A stretch of 5,804 nucleotides of DNA from Acidobacteriota bacterium (GCA_003223995.1 QHYA01000090.1:1-5804), one strand, 5' to 3'. Positions 1 through 5,468 are shown, counted from the first letter of the stretch. The notes: a model not told the origin generated them from the sequence alone. Made by a program: numbers and translations.

Positions 1-260
1 GAACGCTCCGCCAGGAAAAGGACCACGGGTAGGTCCTCCTCGGGGGCGCGCAGGCGAGGCACGACCGGTTCCAGCACCGTGCGCGGCGCACCATAGTTGT
101 TCACGGTCAGGTTCAGGAAGAGCTGCTTGTCGTTGGTGACTCTCTCGGTCTGAAAGAGGAAATCTAAAGAGACCGCACCTCTAGCCGTCCGGGATCCCAC
201 GACGACGGCCAAGGCCAGAGCAAAGGCGAAAGCAGAGATTCTTCTCGATGAGGCTCTCAC
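1..260 (-). CDS. Exported protein of unknown function, 5' part only
   Basis: The reading frame starts at a GTG (258-260) and stays open to the left edge, giving about 86 residues of a longer protein. The start is chosen because a near-perfect Shine-Dalgarno AAGGAGGT lies just upstream (265-272). The N-terminus is a clear Sec signal: arginines at residues 2, 6 and 7, then a hydrophobic core (about residues 8-22, rich in Ala/Val/Phe/Leu), with likely cleavage near Ala-Arg-Gly-Ala (26-29). The mature part begins VSLDFLFQTERVTNDKQLFL and continues through a Pro- and Val-rich, probably beta-rich segment. I do not recognise a family and assign no function; a periplasmic or outer-membrane location is inferred. 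It begins 31 bp after the reductase stop on the same strand, so it is probably the second gene of that transcript. Confidence 0.75.
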   Translation of the reverse strand, partial: MRASSRRISAFAFALALAVVVGSRTARGAVSLDFLFQTERVTNDKQLFLNLTVNNYGAPRTVLEPVVPRLRAPEEDLPVVLFLAER

Positions 261-264
261 TGTG

Positions 265-272
265 ACCTCCTT
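265..272 (-). promoter_or_regulatory. Strong ribosome binding site for the exported protein
   Basis: Read on the minus strand, this is AAGGAGGT, close to the full anti-16S complement, with four bases (CACA) before the GTG start. It decides the start of the left-edge gene, which has no nearby ATG in a comparable position. Confidence 0.75.
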
Positions 273-291
273 GTCCTTGCGCGGCCTGCGG

Positions 292-1143
292 CTAGCCGCT
301 GTCCTCGTCCTCCGCCAGAGGCCGCCGGCGGCGCTTGATCACGGGCGGCGGCTGTGAAGGCTCTTCCGCAAGGACACCGCGGCCGAGCCAGCCCCCTCCG
401 TCGATCGTCAGACACTCGCCTGTAATATAGGCTGCGGCGTCGGAAACGAGAAAGGCGCAGGCCCGGGCCACCTCCTCGCGGCGAGCGAACCGGCCCAGAG
501 GGATCGCACGCCGGACCTTCTCCTTCAATTCCTCCGAGGGCCAGAGCCGATCCGCTGCGCCGCGGGAGTCGAACGGGCCAGGCGCGATGGCGACGACGCG
601 AATGCCCCTGGAAGCCCACTCGACGGCGAGCGTGCGGGTCAAGGCCAGCACACCCGCCTTCGACGCGGCGGAGTGCACCGTTCCCGGCCCGCCCGTCCAG
701 GCGTAGGTCGCGGCGATGTTGAGGATGACTCCTCCTCCCCGCGCCATCATTTCCCGTCCCGCGGCACGGCAGCAGTTGAACGTTCCGTTGAGCACGATGT
801 CCACGACGTTGGCGAAGGCGGTCTCCGGCAGGCGCTCCGCCGGGCGGATGAAGTTGCCGGCGGCGTTGTTGACGAGGATGTCGAGGCGCCCGAACCGCTC
901 GATCGCCGCCCGGACCATCCGCCTCGTTTGATGGTGGTCGCGGACGTCGGTCGTGACGGCAAGCGCCGGAATGCCTTCGGCGGCCAGCTCGGAGGCCGCC
1001 GGCTCGATGTGAGCCGGATCGCGGCTTGCCAGGACCACCGAGGCCCCGAGTCTGCCGAATTGCCGGGCCACATCGCGGCCGAGCCCCGTCCCTCCGCCAG
1101 TGATGATCGCAACGCGGGACCGGAGCGTTCTCTCCGGGCTCAT
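292..1143 (-). CDS. SDR-family oxidoreductase, 2,4-dienoyl-CoA reductase type
   Basis: A 283-residue classical short-chain dehydrogenase/reductase with a Rossmann fold, using NAD(P)H. The cofactor motif TGGGTGLG is at 15-22, the NNAAGNF strand at 92-98, a DIVLNGTF helix at 115-122, the PGP loop at 188-190 and the C-terminal GECLTIDGGGWL near 242-253. NNAAGNF and DIVLNGTF are typical of peroxisomal, mitochondrial and Bacillus-type 2,4-dienoyl-CoA reductases, which reduce dienoyl-CoA during beta-oxidation of unsaturated fatty acids. The usual YxxxK tyrosine position is Ser158; Lys162 is kept, and Tyr147 lies 15 residues before it, matching the DECR arrangement (Tyr199/Ser210/Lys214 in human DECR1). 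The tail (259-283) adds a proline run, a basic run and an acidic end. No Shine-Dalgarno precedes the ATG. The main alternative is another SDR acting on an acyl-CoA; the exact substrate is inferred. Confidence 0.88.
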   Translation of the reverse strand: MSPERTLRSRVAIITGGGTGLGRDVARQFGRLGASVVLASRDPAHIEPAASELAAEGIPALAVTTDVRDHHQTRRMVRAAIERFGRLDILVNNAAGNFIRPAERLPETAFANVVDIVLNGTFNCCRAAGREMMARGGGVILNIAATYAWTGGPGTVHSAASKAGVLALTRTLAVEWASRGIRVVAIAPGPFDSRGAADRLWPSEELKEKVRRAIPLGRFARREEVARACAFLVSDAAAYITGECLTIDGGGWLGRGVLAEEPSQPPPVIKRRRRPLAEDEDSG

Positions 1144-1152
1144 CGTGGCGGG

Positions 1153-1162
1153 ATGATAGCAT
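1153..1162. promoter_or_regulatory. Shared bidirectional extended -10 element
   Basis: The 10-mer ATGATAGCAT reads as an extended -10 in both directions: TG-A-TAGCAT on the plus strand towards the TonB-like gene, and TG-C-TATCAT on the minus strand towards the reductase. A start about 7 bases downstream would give a roughly 20-base leader carrying GGAGGG on the plus side, and only a few bases before the ATG on the minus side. I see no good -35 box on either side, which extended -10 promoters can tolerate. This is inferred from sequence alone. Confidence 0.45.
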
Positions 1163-1179
1163 TGGGTCGATTGAGGACT

Positions 1180-1185
1180 GGAGGG
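1180..1185 (+). promoter_or_regulatory. Ribosome binding site for the TonB-like gene
   Basis: GGAGGG stands 5 bases before the first ATG (1191) and 8 bases before the second in-frame ATG (1194). Either could be used; the spacing fits the second slightly better. The protein would differ by one methionine only. Confidence 0.6.
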
Positions 1186-1190
1186 ACGGG

Positions 1191-1484
1191 ATGATGAAGA
1201 GTTGGGTCTCGATGCTCGCTTGCGCAGCGATGCTCCTCGCCGCTTGCTTTTGCCTCTCCTCGGGCGCCGGGGCGAGCCCCTCCGCCAGCGTCTCGATGGG
1301 CGCCTACGTCGCGTCGGATTTCAAGGACGAAAGCTACCTGAAGATCAACCTGAAAAGCGGGAGCTCCGCCTTCGACGACGCTGCGATGGCCTCGGTCAAG
1401 GGCGCCGCTCCCTTCGCCGCCCTACCGAAGAGCTACACCGGCCCCTCCGTCGAGATCCACTGGCACTTCCAGGTGGACAAATAG
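1191..1484 (+). CDS. Small exported protein with TonB C-terminal-like domain
   Basis: A 97-residue protein. Residues 1-28 form an export signal (Lys3, then a hydrophobic core). Residues 16-19 read L-A-A-C, a good lipobox, so it may be a lipoprotein anchored at Cys19; the alternative is signal peptidase I cleavage near Ala26-Gly-Ala28, because hydrophobicity continues past the cysteine. Residues about 48-96 resemble the C-terminal domain of TonB/TolA-type proteins: SGSSAFDDAAMASVKGAAPF matches the usual small-residue loop, the D-x-A-A helix and A-x-PF, followed by LP and the strand VEIHWHFQV (87-95). Full TonB proteins have an N-terminal membrane anchor and a long Pro-rich linker; both are missing, and there is no ExbB/ExbD neighbour here. 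Energy transduction is therefore unlikely; a periplasmic binding or adaptor role is more plausible but inferred. Confidence 0.78.
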   Translation: MMKSWVSMLACAAMLLAACFCLSSGAGASPSASVSMGAYVASDFKDESYLKINLKSGSSAFDDAAMASVKGAAPFAALPKSYTGPSVEIHWHFQVDK

Positions 1485-1523
1485 CCGCTGCTCTTCCAGA
1501 TGGAGCGGCCGCTCGACGACTCT
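1485..1523. terminator. Convergent intergenic stretch with dyad symmetry
   Basis: The 39 bases between the converging TonB-like and permease genes hold a perfect 12-base palindrome, GAGCGGCCGCTC (1503-1514), and a CCGCT (1485-1489) that can pair with the AGCGG at 1504-1508. Either fold could help stop transcription from both sides. There is no clear T-run, so a classic intrinsic terminator is not shown. Confidence 0.25.
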
Positions 1524-2360
1524 TCACAGCCTGCGGCGCAGGAGAGAGGTCCCAAGAATCAGCATCGCTGCGTCGAAGGCGGTGAGGGCGGCGCAGCAGC
1601 GGAGAAGCAGCCCGCCGCTCCAAAGCTCGGACCCTCCCAGCACCAGCGCCCGCATGGAGTCGATGGCGTAGGTCATCGGGTTGAGCACCGCGAGCCAGCG
1701 CATCCATCCCGGCATCACGTCGAGGGGAACGAAGGCGCTGGAAAGAAACGAGAGGGGAAGCGTGATGATGCCGAGCAGGGCGAAGAAATCCCCGTGCCCC
1801 GTGAGGCTGAAAGCGAGGATCAGCGAGATGATCGTGACGCCGAATCCGAGCAACAGACCGATCCCGAGCAGGGCGGCGACTCCTGCAGCGCCGGAGGCCA
1901 CGCGGACTCCGAAGAAGAGCGCGGCCAGAGTGAGCATGATCAGGCACTGGAGCACGGAGAGGAGGTTGATGGCCAGGAACCGGCTCACCAGGATCGAGCT
2001 GCGCGTGACCGGAGCAGTGATCAGCCGCGCCAGAAAGCCGCTTTCCTTGTCGAAGAGAACGGGGATGCCTCCTGCCATGGAGTTTCCGAAGACGGTCAGC
2101 GCGAGGATCCCCGGCAGTATGAAGGCCCGGTAGTTTCCCCCGGGTGAAATCGGGGCGCCGAACCTCTGGAGCGCTCCTCCGAAGAAGACGAGCAGGATCA
2201 CCGGCTGCACCAGCGCGAAGAGAAGGTTGAACGGCTCGCGGCGCAAATGGATGAGCCACCGAACGAGCTGACCGCGGGTCTCCTGCATGAAACGGGGCAG
2301 AGCGTCGGCGGGGAGCCTCGCCGCTTCTCTGACGCTCGCCTCCCGGTACACGTCAGCCAT
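1524..2360 (-). CDS. ABC-2 type exporter permease (DrrB-like)
   Basis: A 278-residue integral membrane protein with about six hydrophobic segments (roughly 44-61, 79-100, 123-150, 157-184, 191-212 and 251-272), the usual size and shape for an ABC-2 permease. The cytoplasmic loop DKESGFLARLITAPVTR (104-120) is the conserved E-x-G-x-L-x-x-L-x-x-x-P-V element of this family. The stretch around LNPMTYAIDSMRALVLGG (226-243) is typical of DrrB/NodJ-like permeases, which carry drugs, lipids or glycans outward. The N-terminal 40 residues are cytoplasmic and charged. It begins 6 bases after the ATPase stop on the same strand, so the two genes are almost certainly one transcript. The ATG at 2358-2360 is chosen from this spacing; an AGGAG and an AAAGG lie upstream. 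The substrate cannot be read from sequence. Confidence 0.9.
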   Translation of the reverse strand: MADVYREASVREAARLPADALPRFMQETRGQLVRWLIHLRREPFNLLFALVQPVILLVFFGGALQRFGAPISPGGNYRAFILPGILALTVFGNSMAGGIPVLFDKESGFLARLITAPVTRSSILVSRFLAINLLSVLQCLIMLTLAALFFGVRVASGAAGVAALLGIGLLLGFGVTIISLILAFSLTGHGDFFALLGIITLPLSFLSSAFVPLDVMPGWMRWLAVLNPMTYAIDSMRALVLGGSELWSGGLLLRCCAALTAFDAAMLILGTSLLRRRL

Positions 2361-2366
2361 TGCCTT

Positions 2367-3422
2367 TCATCGCTCCTGACCGGCCGAGGTGCGGACCAGC
2401 TCTTCTGCCTGCGCCTCGGCAAAGGCCCTACCGGTGTACTTGAGAAAGACCTCGTCCAGCCCCGGCCGGCTGTAGGCGACGGCCCGGAGGGAGATTCCGG
2501 CTGCCGAAGCCGCTTCCAGGACTCGTGGCAGCGCGGTCTCGTTCGTATGGACGTAGATGTGGAGCCTCGGTCCTTCACGGGCCGTCCCTCTCACGAAGGG
2601 AAGCCGGTCCAGGATGGCCTCGAGGCGCGCCGCGAGGAGCTCCGCCGGGGCTTCCGCCTTCGCGTTCCCCTCCGCAGACCTTGCCCCCTCGGCGCGCATC
2701 CCCGCGGGGGCGACACCGTCGGGCTCGACCGTCACGACATCCCCGCCGAGACCCGCTCTCAGGGCAGCCGGGCTGTCGGCGGCCACGATCTTTCCCTGGT
2801 CGATGATCGCAACCCTGTCGCAGAGCCGGTCGGCCTCGTCCATGTAGTTCGTGCACAGCAGCACCGTCACGCCGCGTCCGCGCAGCGACTCGATGTGGTC
2901 CCAGATCGCCCGGCGGACCGGAACATCGAGACCGAGAGAGGGTTCGTCGAGAAAGAGGACCTCGGGCTCGTGAATGAGACCGCACGCGAGGTCCAGTTTC
3001 TTCTTCATGCCCCCGGAATAGTTCCGCGACGGCTTGTCGGCCATCGCCTCGAGGCCGACGAGCGACAGAAGCTCATCGATCCGCCGCGGGCGGCGCTGCC
3101 GGGGAATATGGTAGAGGTCCGCGAAGAGCGAAAGCTGCTCCCTCGCGGTGAGATAGCGGTCCACGGTGATCTCCTGCGGGACGTAGCCAATTCGGCGGCG
3201 CACCTCCGTCGGGTTCTTGACCACATCCGCTCCGGCCACCTGCGCCTGGCCCGAGTCCGGCCGCGCCTGGGTCACCAGGATGCGCACCGCCGTCGTCTTG
3301 CCGGCGCCGTTTGGGCCCAGCAATCCGAGGATCTCCCCTTCGCGCACCTCGAAATCCACGCTCGACAGCGCCGTGATATCCCCGAAACGCTTGGTGAGCC
3401 CGCGAACGCTGATCGCCGCCAC
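2367..3422 (-). CDS. ABC exporter ATP-binding protein (DrrA-like)
   Basis: A 351-residue ATPase that powers the adjacent permease. Visible motifs are Walker A GPNGAGKTT (36-44), Q-loop Gln83 in YVPQE, the signature YSGGM (135-139), Walker B VLFLDEP (155-161) and the D-loop GLD (164-166). The switch position, usually His, is Asn192 in CTNYMDEAD; DrrA-type ATPases often have Gln here. After the core (about 1-225) comes a DrrA-style C-terminal domain ending SRPGLDEVFLKYTG (318-331), where R-P-x-L-D-x-V-F is the hallmark of daunorubicin-resistance-type ATPases. Between them, residues about 234-265 form an Ala/Glu/Gly-rich low-complexity linker. The start is a GTG (3420-3422), preceded by GGGAG; codon 2 onward, AAISVRGLTKRFG, matches a normal family N-terminus. 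First gene of a two-gene operon. Confidence 0.93.
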   Translation of the reverse strand: MAAISVRGLTKRFGDITALSSVDFEVREGEILGLLGPNGAGKTTAVRILVTQARPDSGQAQVAGADVVKNPTEVRRRIGYVPQEITVDRYLTAREQLSLFADLYHIPRQRRPRRIDELLSLVGLEAMADKPSRNYSGGMKKKLDLACGLIHEPEVLFLDEPSLGLDVPVRRAIWDHIESLRGRGVTVLLCTNYMDEADRLCDRVAIIDQGKIVAADSPAALRAGLGGDVVTVEPDGVAPAGMRAEGARSAEGNAKAEAPAELLAARLEAILDRLPFVRGTAREGPRLHIYVHTNETALPRVLEAASAAGISLRAVAYSRPGLDEVFLKYTGRAFAEAQAEELVRTSAGQER

Positions 3423-3428
3423 GACTTC

Positions 3429-3449
3429 GTTCTCCCGTTTGTTCTCCCG
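3429..3449 (-). repeat. Duplicated ribosome-binding segment before the ATPase
   Basis: CGGGAGAAC occurs twice on the minus strand (3429-3437 and 3441-3449), separated by AAA, so two GGGAG boxes lie in tandem. The copy nearer the start has a workable spacing of about 9 bases to the GTG; the other is too far to act directly. It looks like a short slippage-type duplication of the Shine-Dalgarno region. Confidence 0.5.
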
Positions 3450-3456
3450 ATCGTCG

Positions 3457-3462
3457 ATTCTA
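3457..3462 (-). promoter_or_regulatory. Candidate -10 box for the ABC exporter operon
   Basis: TAGAAT on the minus strand matches TATAAT at five of six positions. It would place the start of transcription near 3450 and give a leader of roughly 27 bases that includes the GGGAG repeats. No TG extension and no convincing -35 box are seen. Confidence 0.3.
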
Positions 3463-3477
3463 CGACAATAGGTGATT

Positions 3478-3486
3478 TGCTAGGAT
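3478..3486 (+). promoter_or_regulatory. Extended -10 element of the methyltransferase gene
   Basis: TGCTAGGAT fits TGn plus a TATAAT-like hexamer. The expected transcription start is around 3493, only a few bases before the ATG at 3499. With no Shine-Dalgarno in GGCGCAGCCCCA, this suggests a leaderless or nearly leaderless message. Inferred from sequence only. Confidence 0.4.
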
Positions 3487-3498
3487 GGCGCAGCCCCA

Positions 3499-4329
3499 AT
3501 GAGTGAGAGACCGACCGGAGAGCCTCCACAGCGTTTCGACGCCTCTTACTACCGGGATACCTATCCGGTCGAGCAGTGGCGGCGGTTCGATCGGCACTGG
3601 TGGGCAAACCGATACTACGCGCGCCTGGCGGAAAGGCTCTTGAAACGGGCCGGCGGCAGCCGGGTGCTCGACGTGGGCTGCGGGCAGGGCTCTCTGCTGG
3701 CGCATCTCAAGCCTCGGGTCGAAGTGTGGGGGATCGAGGTGTCGGACTACGCCGCCCAGCGGTGCGCCGTGCTCGCTCCGCGCGCGCGGATCGTCGTGGG
3801 CAACATCGAAGAAGGGATCCCGGAGGGGATGCCGGAGGGGGGCTTCGATGTCCTCATCGCCCGCTACCTGCTCGAGCACCTTCAGGACCCCTCCGCCGCC
3901 ATCCGGCACTGCGCCTCGCTGATCCGTCCCGGCGGCTACTTCCTGTTCTCCGTGCCCAACACCGGCTCTCCAGGCCTGCGGCTGAAAGGCTCGCAATGGT
4001 TCGGCTATCTGGACGAGACGCACTGCTCGCTGCTGGCGCCCGAGGAGTGGCTGCGGCTGACCGGCCAGAGCGGATTGCGCCTCGAGAGGGTTTTCAGCGA
4101 CGGCCTGTGGGACGTTCCCTACGTGAAGTGGGTCCCACGCCTGCTGCAGCTTGCGATCTTCTCGCTGCCGACGATCCTGGCCGTGCTCCTCGTCTCTACG
4201 TCGCTGCCTCTCTCCTGGGGCGAGAACCTGATCGCCTTCGCACGGAAGCCGCTCACGTCCACGGCACCAGGAGATGCGCCGGGAGTAGCGATGCGGGAAC
4301 GTAGCCCAGAGAGCCGCACGAACTCCTGA
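3499..4329 (+). CDS. Class I SAM-dependent methyltransferase
   Basis: A 276-residue methyltransferase of the Methyltransf_11/23 type. Motif I VLDVGCGQGSL (56-66) binds S-adenosylmethionine; the acidic residue ending strand 2 is Glu80 in WGIEVSDYA; the FDVLIARYLLEHLQDP block (116-131) is the post-motif II region, and the RPGGYFLFSVPN strand (143-154) is the usual motif III area. GSQWFGYLDETHCSLLAPEEW (164-184) resembles the substrate loop of methyltransferases found in glycan or lipid gene sets, where H-x-x-L/F follows the SVPN strand. Residues about 211-236 form a strongly hydrophobic stretch that could be membrane-associated, and the last ~25 residues are polar and probably disordered. A short repeat, EGIPEGMPEGG (105-115), sits before strand 4. 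The acceptor is unknown. The divergent ABC genes and the downstream PHP gene are on separate promoters as far as I can see. Confidence 0.88.
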   Translation: MSERPTGEPPQRFDASYYRDTYPVEQWRRFDRHWWANRYYARLAERLLKRAGGSRVLDVGCGQGSLLAHLKPRVEVWGIEVSDYAAQRCAVLAPRARIVVGNIEEGIPEGMPEGGFDVLIARYLLEHLQDPSAAIRHCASLIRPGGYFLFSVPNTGSPGLRLKGSQWFGYLDETHCSLLAPEEWLRLTGQSGLRLERVFSDGLWDVPYVKWVPRLLQLAIFSLPTILAVLLVSTSLPLSWGENLIAFARKPLTSTAPGDAPGVAMRERSPESRTNS

Positions 4330-4408
4330 GGGGTTGACGGCGGCATTCGCTCCGCTGCCGCTCGCAGGTTGGACAGCCCGCATCGTGTGAGGTCTTCCAG
4401 ACGGGGCG

Positions 4409-4417
4409 TGCTAGAAT
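4409..4417 (+). promoter_or_regulatory. Extended -10 element of the PHP gene
   Basis: TGCTAGAAT is TG-C-TAGAAT, a good extended -10 and nearly the same as the element before the methyltransferase. A start near 4424 would leave a leader of about 43 bases with a ribosome binding site. It suggests the PHP gene has its own promoter inside the 137-base gap after the methyltransferase. The rest of this gap holds only a weak dyad (4340-4361) and no ORF I can support. Confidence 0.45.
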
Positions 4418-4453
4418 CGCGCGCTTTTGCCGCGACCTGCCTCTGTCCAGGCC

Positions 4454-4461
4454 AGAAAGGA
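4454..4461 (+). promoter_or_regulatory. Ribosome binding site that sets a TTG start
   Basis: AGAAAGGA ends 5 bases before TTG (4467-4469). No ATG or GTG in frame is nearby before the conserved DLHVHS motif at residue 11, so this site decides the TTG start. Confidence 0.6.
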
Positions 4462-4466
4462 CTGAA

Positions 4467-5468
4467 TTGAAGCCGCCCCCCGCGCCCCGGAAGGCCGATC
4501 TCCATGTCCACTCAGCCTTCTCCAGGTTCCGTCATCTCGAGATCCTCCGGGCGCGCGATTCCTACAATGACCCTCTGCGGGTCTACGAGCGCTGCCGCGA
4601 GGTCGGCTGTGATTACGTGGCCATCACGGACCACGACACCATCGACGGGGCGCTCGATCTCCTCACGCGCCGTCCCGACCTCGAACCGCTCGTCATCGTC
4701 GGCGAGGAAGTCGAGACGCGGTTTCCCGAGACGGGCCAGTGGGTCCACGTGAACGTTCTCGGCGTCACGGAGGCCATCCACGAGGACATCCGGCGCGCCC
4801 GAGATAGCGTCTACGATCTGGTCCCGTACCTGCGTGGCCGCGGGCTGGTTCACTTCCTCTGCCATCCGTTCCAGAGCTACCGAATGCAGAAGAGGCCGGC
4901 GCTGTTCGTCGAGGAGGTGATCGAGCTGTTCACCCACGTGGAGGTGGGCAACGGCACGCTCCCGCCCGAACAGAACCGGGCGGCCAGGAGCATCCTTCAT
5001 CACGCGCGGAGACTTGGCTTGAAACGGGTTGGCGTCGGAGGCAGCGACGCGCACCGGCTGCGTCCCATCGGCGCCTACCTGACGGTGGCTCCGGGAGAGG
5101 ACAAGGCGTCCTGGATCGCCTCAGTGGCGGCTGGGGACTGCCTGGTTACAGGACACGAGATCGGGTTTCTCGCCATGCTCGGGGAGGTGTACGGCATCGT
5201 CGGGAATTACTACCGCCACCTGGCGTCGCCGGAGGGGCGGCGAGGCATGAGATCGGCGAACTACCTTGCCGCTGCGGGCTTCATGCCGCTGTGCGTCGCG
5301 GGCGTCCCTCTCCTCGTGAATCTCGTGAACTACCTGGGAACGAGCGGCATCAGCCTCGCGGTGCGGCGGAGCCTCGAGCGCGCCAGCCGGAATGTCCCGC
5401 TGAATGGATTCGCCCTCTCCCCTCCGGACAGCGAGGGGGCCGCCGCGGGCTCGACACCCGCATCCTGA
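4467..5468 (+). CDS. PHP-domain metal-dependent phosphoesterase-like protein
   Basis: A 333-residue protein starting at TTG. It carries the PHP (polymerase and histidinol phosphatase) metal ligands in order: DLHVHS (11-16; His13, His15), ITDHDT (53-58; Asp55, His56, Asp57), GEE (79-81), HVN (94-96), LCHPF (131-135; His133) and GSDAHR (192-197; Asp194, His196). These bind a two- or three-metal centre and usually hydrolyse phosphate esters. It is a stand-alone PHP protein, not a DNA polymerase or histidinol phosphatase. The catalytic fold ends near residue 230. The C-terminal 100 residues are extra: a conserved-looking segment, a hydrophobic stretch (about 264-291, Ala/Leu/Val/Phe-rich), then a basic helix and a disordered Gly/Ala/Ser tail. 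PHP proteins like this often lie beside glycosyltransferase and glycan genes; here the upstream neighbour is a methyltransferase. The substrate is unknown. Confidence 0.87.
   Translation: MKPPPAPRKADLHVHSAFSRFRHLEILRARDSYNDPLRVYERCREVGCDYVAITDHDTIDGALDLLTRRPDLEPLVIVGEEVETRFPETGQWVHVNVLGVTEAIHEDIRRARDSVYDLVPYLRGRGLVHFLCHPFQSYRMQKRPALFVEEVIELFTHVEVGNGTLPPEQNRAARSILHHARRLGLKRVGVGGSDAHRLRPIGAYLTVAPGEDKASWIASVAAGDCLVTGHEIGFLAMLGEVYGIVGNYYRHLASPEGRRGMRSANYLAAAGFMPLCVAGVPLLVNLVNYLGTSGISLAVRRSLERASRNVPLNGFALSPPDSEGAAAGSTPAS

Noticed and set aside
257..1162. Minus-strand frame of 301 codons, longer than the reductase frame
   Set aside because: It overlaps the reductase on the same strand in another frame and is Arg/Gly/Pro-rich, while the reductase frame carries all SDR motifs.
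1503..1514. 12-bp palindrome GAGCGGCCGCTC as a possible operator
   Set aside because: It lies between convergent gene ends and not near a promoter; GC-rich palindromes of this kind are common, so an operator role is not supported.
1500..2147. Plus-strand frame of 215 codons rich in Glu/Gln/Asp
   Set aside because: It is the antisense of the permease membrane segments; the charged composition is a by-product of hydrophobic codons on the other strand.
2247..3506. Open plus-strand frame of 419 codons, longer than the ATPase it opposes
   Set aside because: It lies antisense to an ABC ATPase with every motif intact. Its translation is Arg/His/Pro-rich with no domain, as expected for a stop-poor shadow frame in GC-rich DNA.
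4340..4361. Dyad GCGGCA ... TGCCGC after the methyltransferase
   Set aside because: The stem is only 6 bp with a 10-base loop and no T-run, so it is too weak to call a terminator.
3460..4383. Open minus-strand frame of 307 codons
   Set aside because: It is antisense to the well-supported methyltransferase, and the composition is low-complexity Gln/Arg/Pro without recognisable motifs.
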